This document shows positions 14,851 to 15,886 of a DNA stretch of 15,886 nucleotides, in pieces. How positions within the stretch are numbered: position 1 is the stretch's first letter; every line of letters starts with the position of its first letter. Origin of the DNA: CAIYPG01 sp903864555 (GTDB taxonomy: Bacteria; Pseudomonadota; Gammaproteobacteria; Burkholderiales; SG8-39). The position numbers were made by a program, and so were the translations under genes. Under the pieces are notes generated by a model. That model saw only the letters and a list, made by a program, of their open reading frames with translations, did no database searches and was not told the origin of the DNA. The stretch covers positions 1 to 15,886 of the forward strand of contig CANJJT010000099.1 of assembly GCA_947474715.1 (NCBI GenBank), given 5' to 3'.

Positions 14851-15240
14851 GCGCCTGCTCAAGACCCCTGCCTGCCCTCTGCCGGCGCTCAGAGCACTGT
14901 CAGTGCCGTGCCTGATATCACGTCGGCTGCATTGCAGAATCACCACCATTAAATGATCCGTTTTCCGCCTTGACACCCGATTCAAAAAGGCGTCCACTGA
15001 AATCGTTCCGGTAATTCGAGGCGGATGAATTCTCAAACCAACTCAAGATGATCCGGTTGCTGCAATATGGATTCGCCGTTGTGCGCGCCCCCTTTGACCT
15101 CCCGGGGATCATCGATGGGCGTACCTGAAGCGAATGCGCAGCAACCTCCCTCCAAGCGCGGTTTGAGGATGAGTCCGTTTCGGGAAATCGGGGCACGCCG
15201 GCCCTGATCAGGCACGGTGGCGTCACGGTGCCGTATCCAC
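14851..15240. other. Intergenic region without a supported gene
   Basis: No frame on either strand here has a recognisable product or a good ribosome site. Its composition is mixed, and its middle part is less GC-rich than the genes. It holds one promoter candidate, listed separately, that would read toward the structured segment at 15240-15390. Confidence 0.5.
14970..14998 (+). promoter_or_regulatory. Possible promoter with consensus -35
   Basis: TTGACA (14970-14975) is a perfect -35 box; 17 nt later TCCACT (14993-14998) is a weak -10. Transcription from here would end at the terminator at 15364-15390, giving an RNA of roughly 380 nt. Confidence 0.25.
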
Positions 15241-15390
15241 TGGTCACATCAAGAGGAGAACTCTATCGATGAACCTGCATACATGCCAACCTGATCGCTG
15301 GAATCGCTCCGGCATGTCACGCTCTCCGTGACGCAGTAATGGCCGCCGATGGTGGCTGACGACAGCCCCGCTCAAGGAGCGGGGCTTTTT
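15240..15390 (+). ncRNA. Candidate structured RNA or leader with small ORF
   Basis: Three hairpins follow one another: GTCACG/CGTGAC (15316-15332), GCCGCC/GGTGGC with one G-U pair (15342-15356), and the terminator stem (15364-15386). Upstream, GAGGAG (15252-15257) precedes an ATG at 15269 that opens a 20-codon frame, MNLHTCQPDRWNRSGMSRSP, ending at TGA 15329-15331 inside the first hairpin. This looks like a small RNA gene, or a leader that ends before the gene at 15507. No known riboswitch class was recognised. Confidence 0.35.
15364..15390 (+). terminator. Perfect intrinsic terminator not next to a normal gene
   Basis: AGCCCCGCTC (15364-15373) pairs fully with GAGCGGGGCT (15377-15386) over the loop AAG and is followed by a T-run (through 15390). 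The nearest gene upstream ends 570 bp away and has its own terminator, so this one must end some other transcript. Confidence 0.9.
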
Positions 15391-15506
15391 ATTTCCTGCC
15401 CCTGCCGCAAGTCGCCGGCTTGCAGCAGCCTTTCATTGATGGCTTCCCCTGTCCTTTGCGCGTACCCTGAACCACGGAGGACTTTACCCTCCATCAAAGG
15501 ATACAC

Positions 15507-15857
15507 ATGTTCCACAAAGACGAGATCCCGTTTTCCATCGGCCTGGCCACAGGCGCCATCCTGCTCGGCTTCATCGGCTTCAATGCGCTGGGCTGGAAGA
15601 CTTCAGGCAAGGCCGAAGCCATGGCCAACCAGCATGCCAACAATGCCATGGTCAGCGGCTATGCACAGATCTGCATGACCCGCTTCAACGATGGCAAGGA
15701 TGCACCGGCGCGCCTGGCCAAGCTGCAGGCATCCGACCGGTGGTCCCGTGGCGATGTACTGACCAAGGGCGGCTGGGCCACCATGCAAGGCGCGAAGGAA
15801 GCCGGTTCAGGTGTGGCACAGGCCTGCGCCGATCTGCTGATTCCCGAAAAAGGCTGA
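15507..15857 (+). CDS. Membrane-anchored protein of unknown function
   Basis: A 116-residue protein with one N-terminal membrane segment, IPFSIGLATGAILLGFIGFNALGW (7-30), and a soluble part that should face the periplasm. That part has two cysteines, C56 (AQICMTRF) and C107 (AQACADLL), which could form a disulfide. It also has a conserved-looking SDRWSRGDVLTKGGWATM stretch (76-93). The pattern matches an uncharacterised family widespread in proteobacteria. AAAGG lies about 7 nt before the ATG, and GGAGG/CCTCC (15476-15493) may fold just upstream. It is preceded by the structured segment and terminator at 15240-15390, but whether those control it is unknown. The window ends soon after its stop. 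Confidence 0.8.
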   Translation: MFHKDEIPFSIGLATGAILLGFIGFNALGWKTSGKAEAMANQHANNAMVSGYAQICMTRFNDGKDAPARLAKLQASDRWSRGDVLTKGGWATMQGAKEAGSGVAQACADLLIPEKG

Positions 15858-15886
15858 CACTCCGCGTGGCGGTTCGCGGGGCTGGC

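Noticed and set aside
15155..15195. Hammerhead-ribozyme-like string (GGATGAGTCC...GGGAAA)
   Set aside because: The invariant CUGAUGA and CGAAA core bases do not match and no flanking stems close.
15335..15365. Part resembling a fluoride riboswitch (GGCTGACGACAGCC)
   Set aside because: The required upstream GGnGATGG half and the pseudoknot partner are missing, and no CrcB/FluC gene follows.

Overview
The window is GC-rich DNA with short intergenic spaces, and its gene content points to an aerobic or facultative betaproteobacterium, most likely of the order Burkholderiales. The main reason is four genes for Bug/TctC-type periplasmic binding proteins within about 6.7 kb, an expansion typical of that group. 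The acyl-CoA dehydrogenase pair and CaiB-type CoA-transferase fit the same lifestyle of catabolising carboxylic acids. There are no tRNA, rRNA, CRISPR, transposase or phage genes.

Layout. (1) 192-3740, minus strand: a tight three-gene operon with the large and small subunits of a two-subunit, pimeloyl-CoA dehydrogenase-like acyl-CoA dehydrogenase, then a CaiB/BaiF CoA-transferase. Together they would activate an organic acid as its CoA ester and make the first alpha,beta-desaturation. (2) 4125-5238, plus strand: an isochorismatase-fold hydrolase without the usual cysteine, and a small protein related to bacterial eRF1-like 'translational machinery' proteins. (3) 5359-9346, plus strand: a Bug receptor with its own likely promoter, a second Bug receptor, a D-aminoacylase-type amidohydrolase and a 59-residue rubredoxin. 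The last three genes are packed as one operon (2-bp gap, then ATGA overlap). (4) 9427-12065: an FmdB-type zinc-ribbon gene broken by a frameshift, then two divergent Bug genes, one with a clear intrinsic terminator. (5) 12066-13111: remnants of a COG3235-like membrane protein and a minus-strand SRPBCC protein whose upstream region holds a GntR/FadR-like palindrome. (6) 13352-14794: a secreted metallo-beta-lactamase-fold gene interrupted by one in-frame amber codon, followed by a good terminator. (7) 14851-15506: no gene of normal size, but a run of hairpins ending in a perfect intrinsic terminator, which could be a small RNA or leader. (8) 15507-15857: a membrane-anchored protein of unknown function.

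The best leads are the Bug-Bug-amidohydrolase-rubredoxin operon, whose amidohydrolase appears to lack two of the family's usual metal-ligand histidines; the structured RNA candidate near 15240-15390; and three decayed or interrupted genes (FmdB, COG3235-like, MBL). No wholly new multi-gene system can be claimed from the sequence alone.
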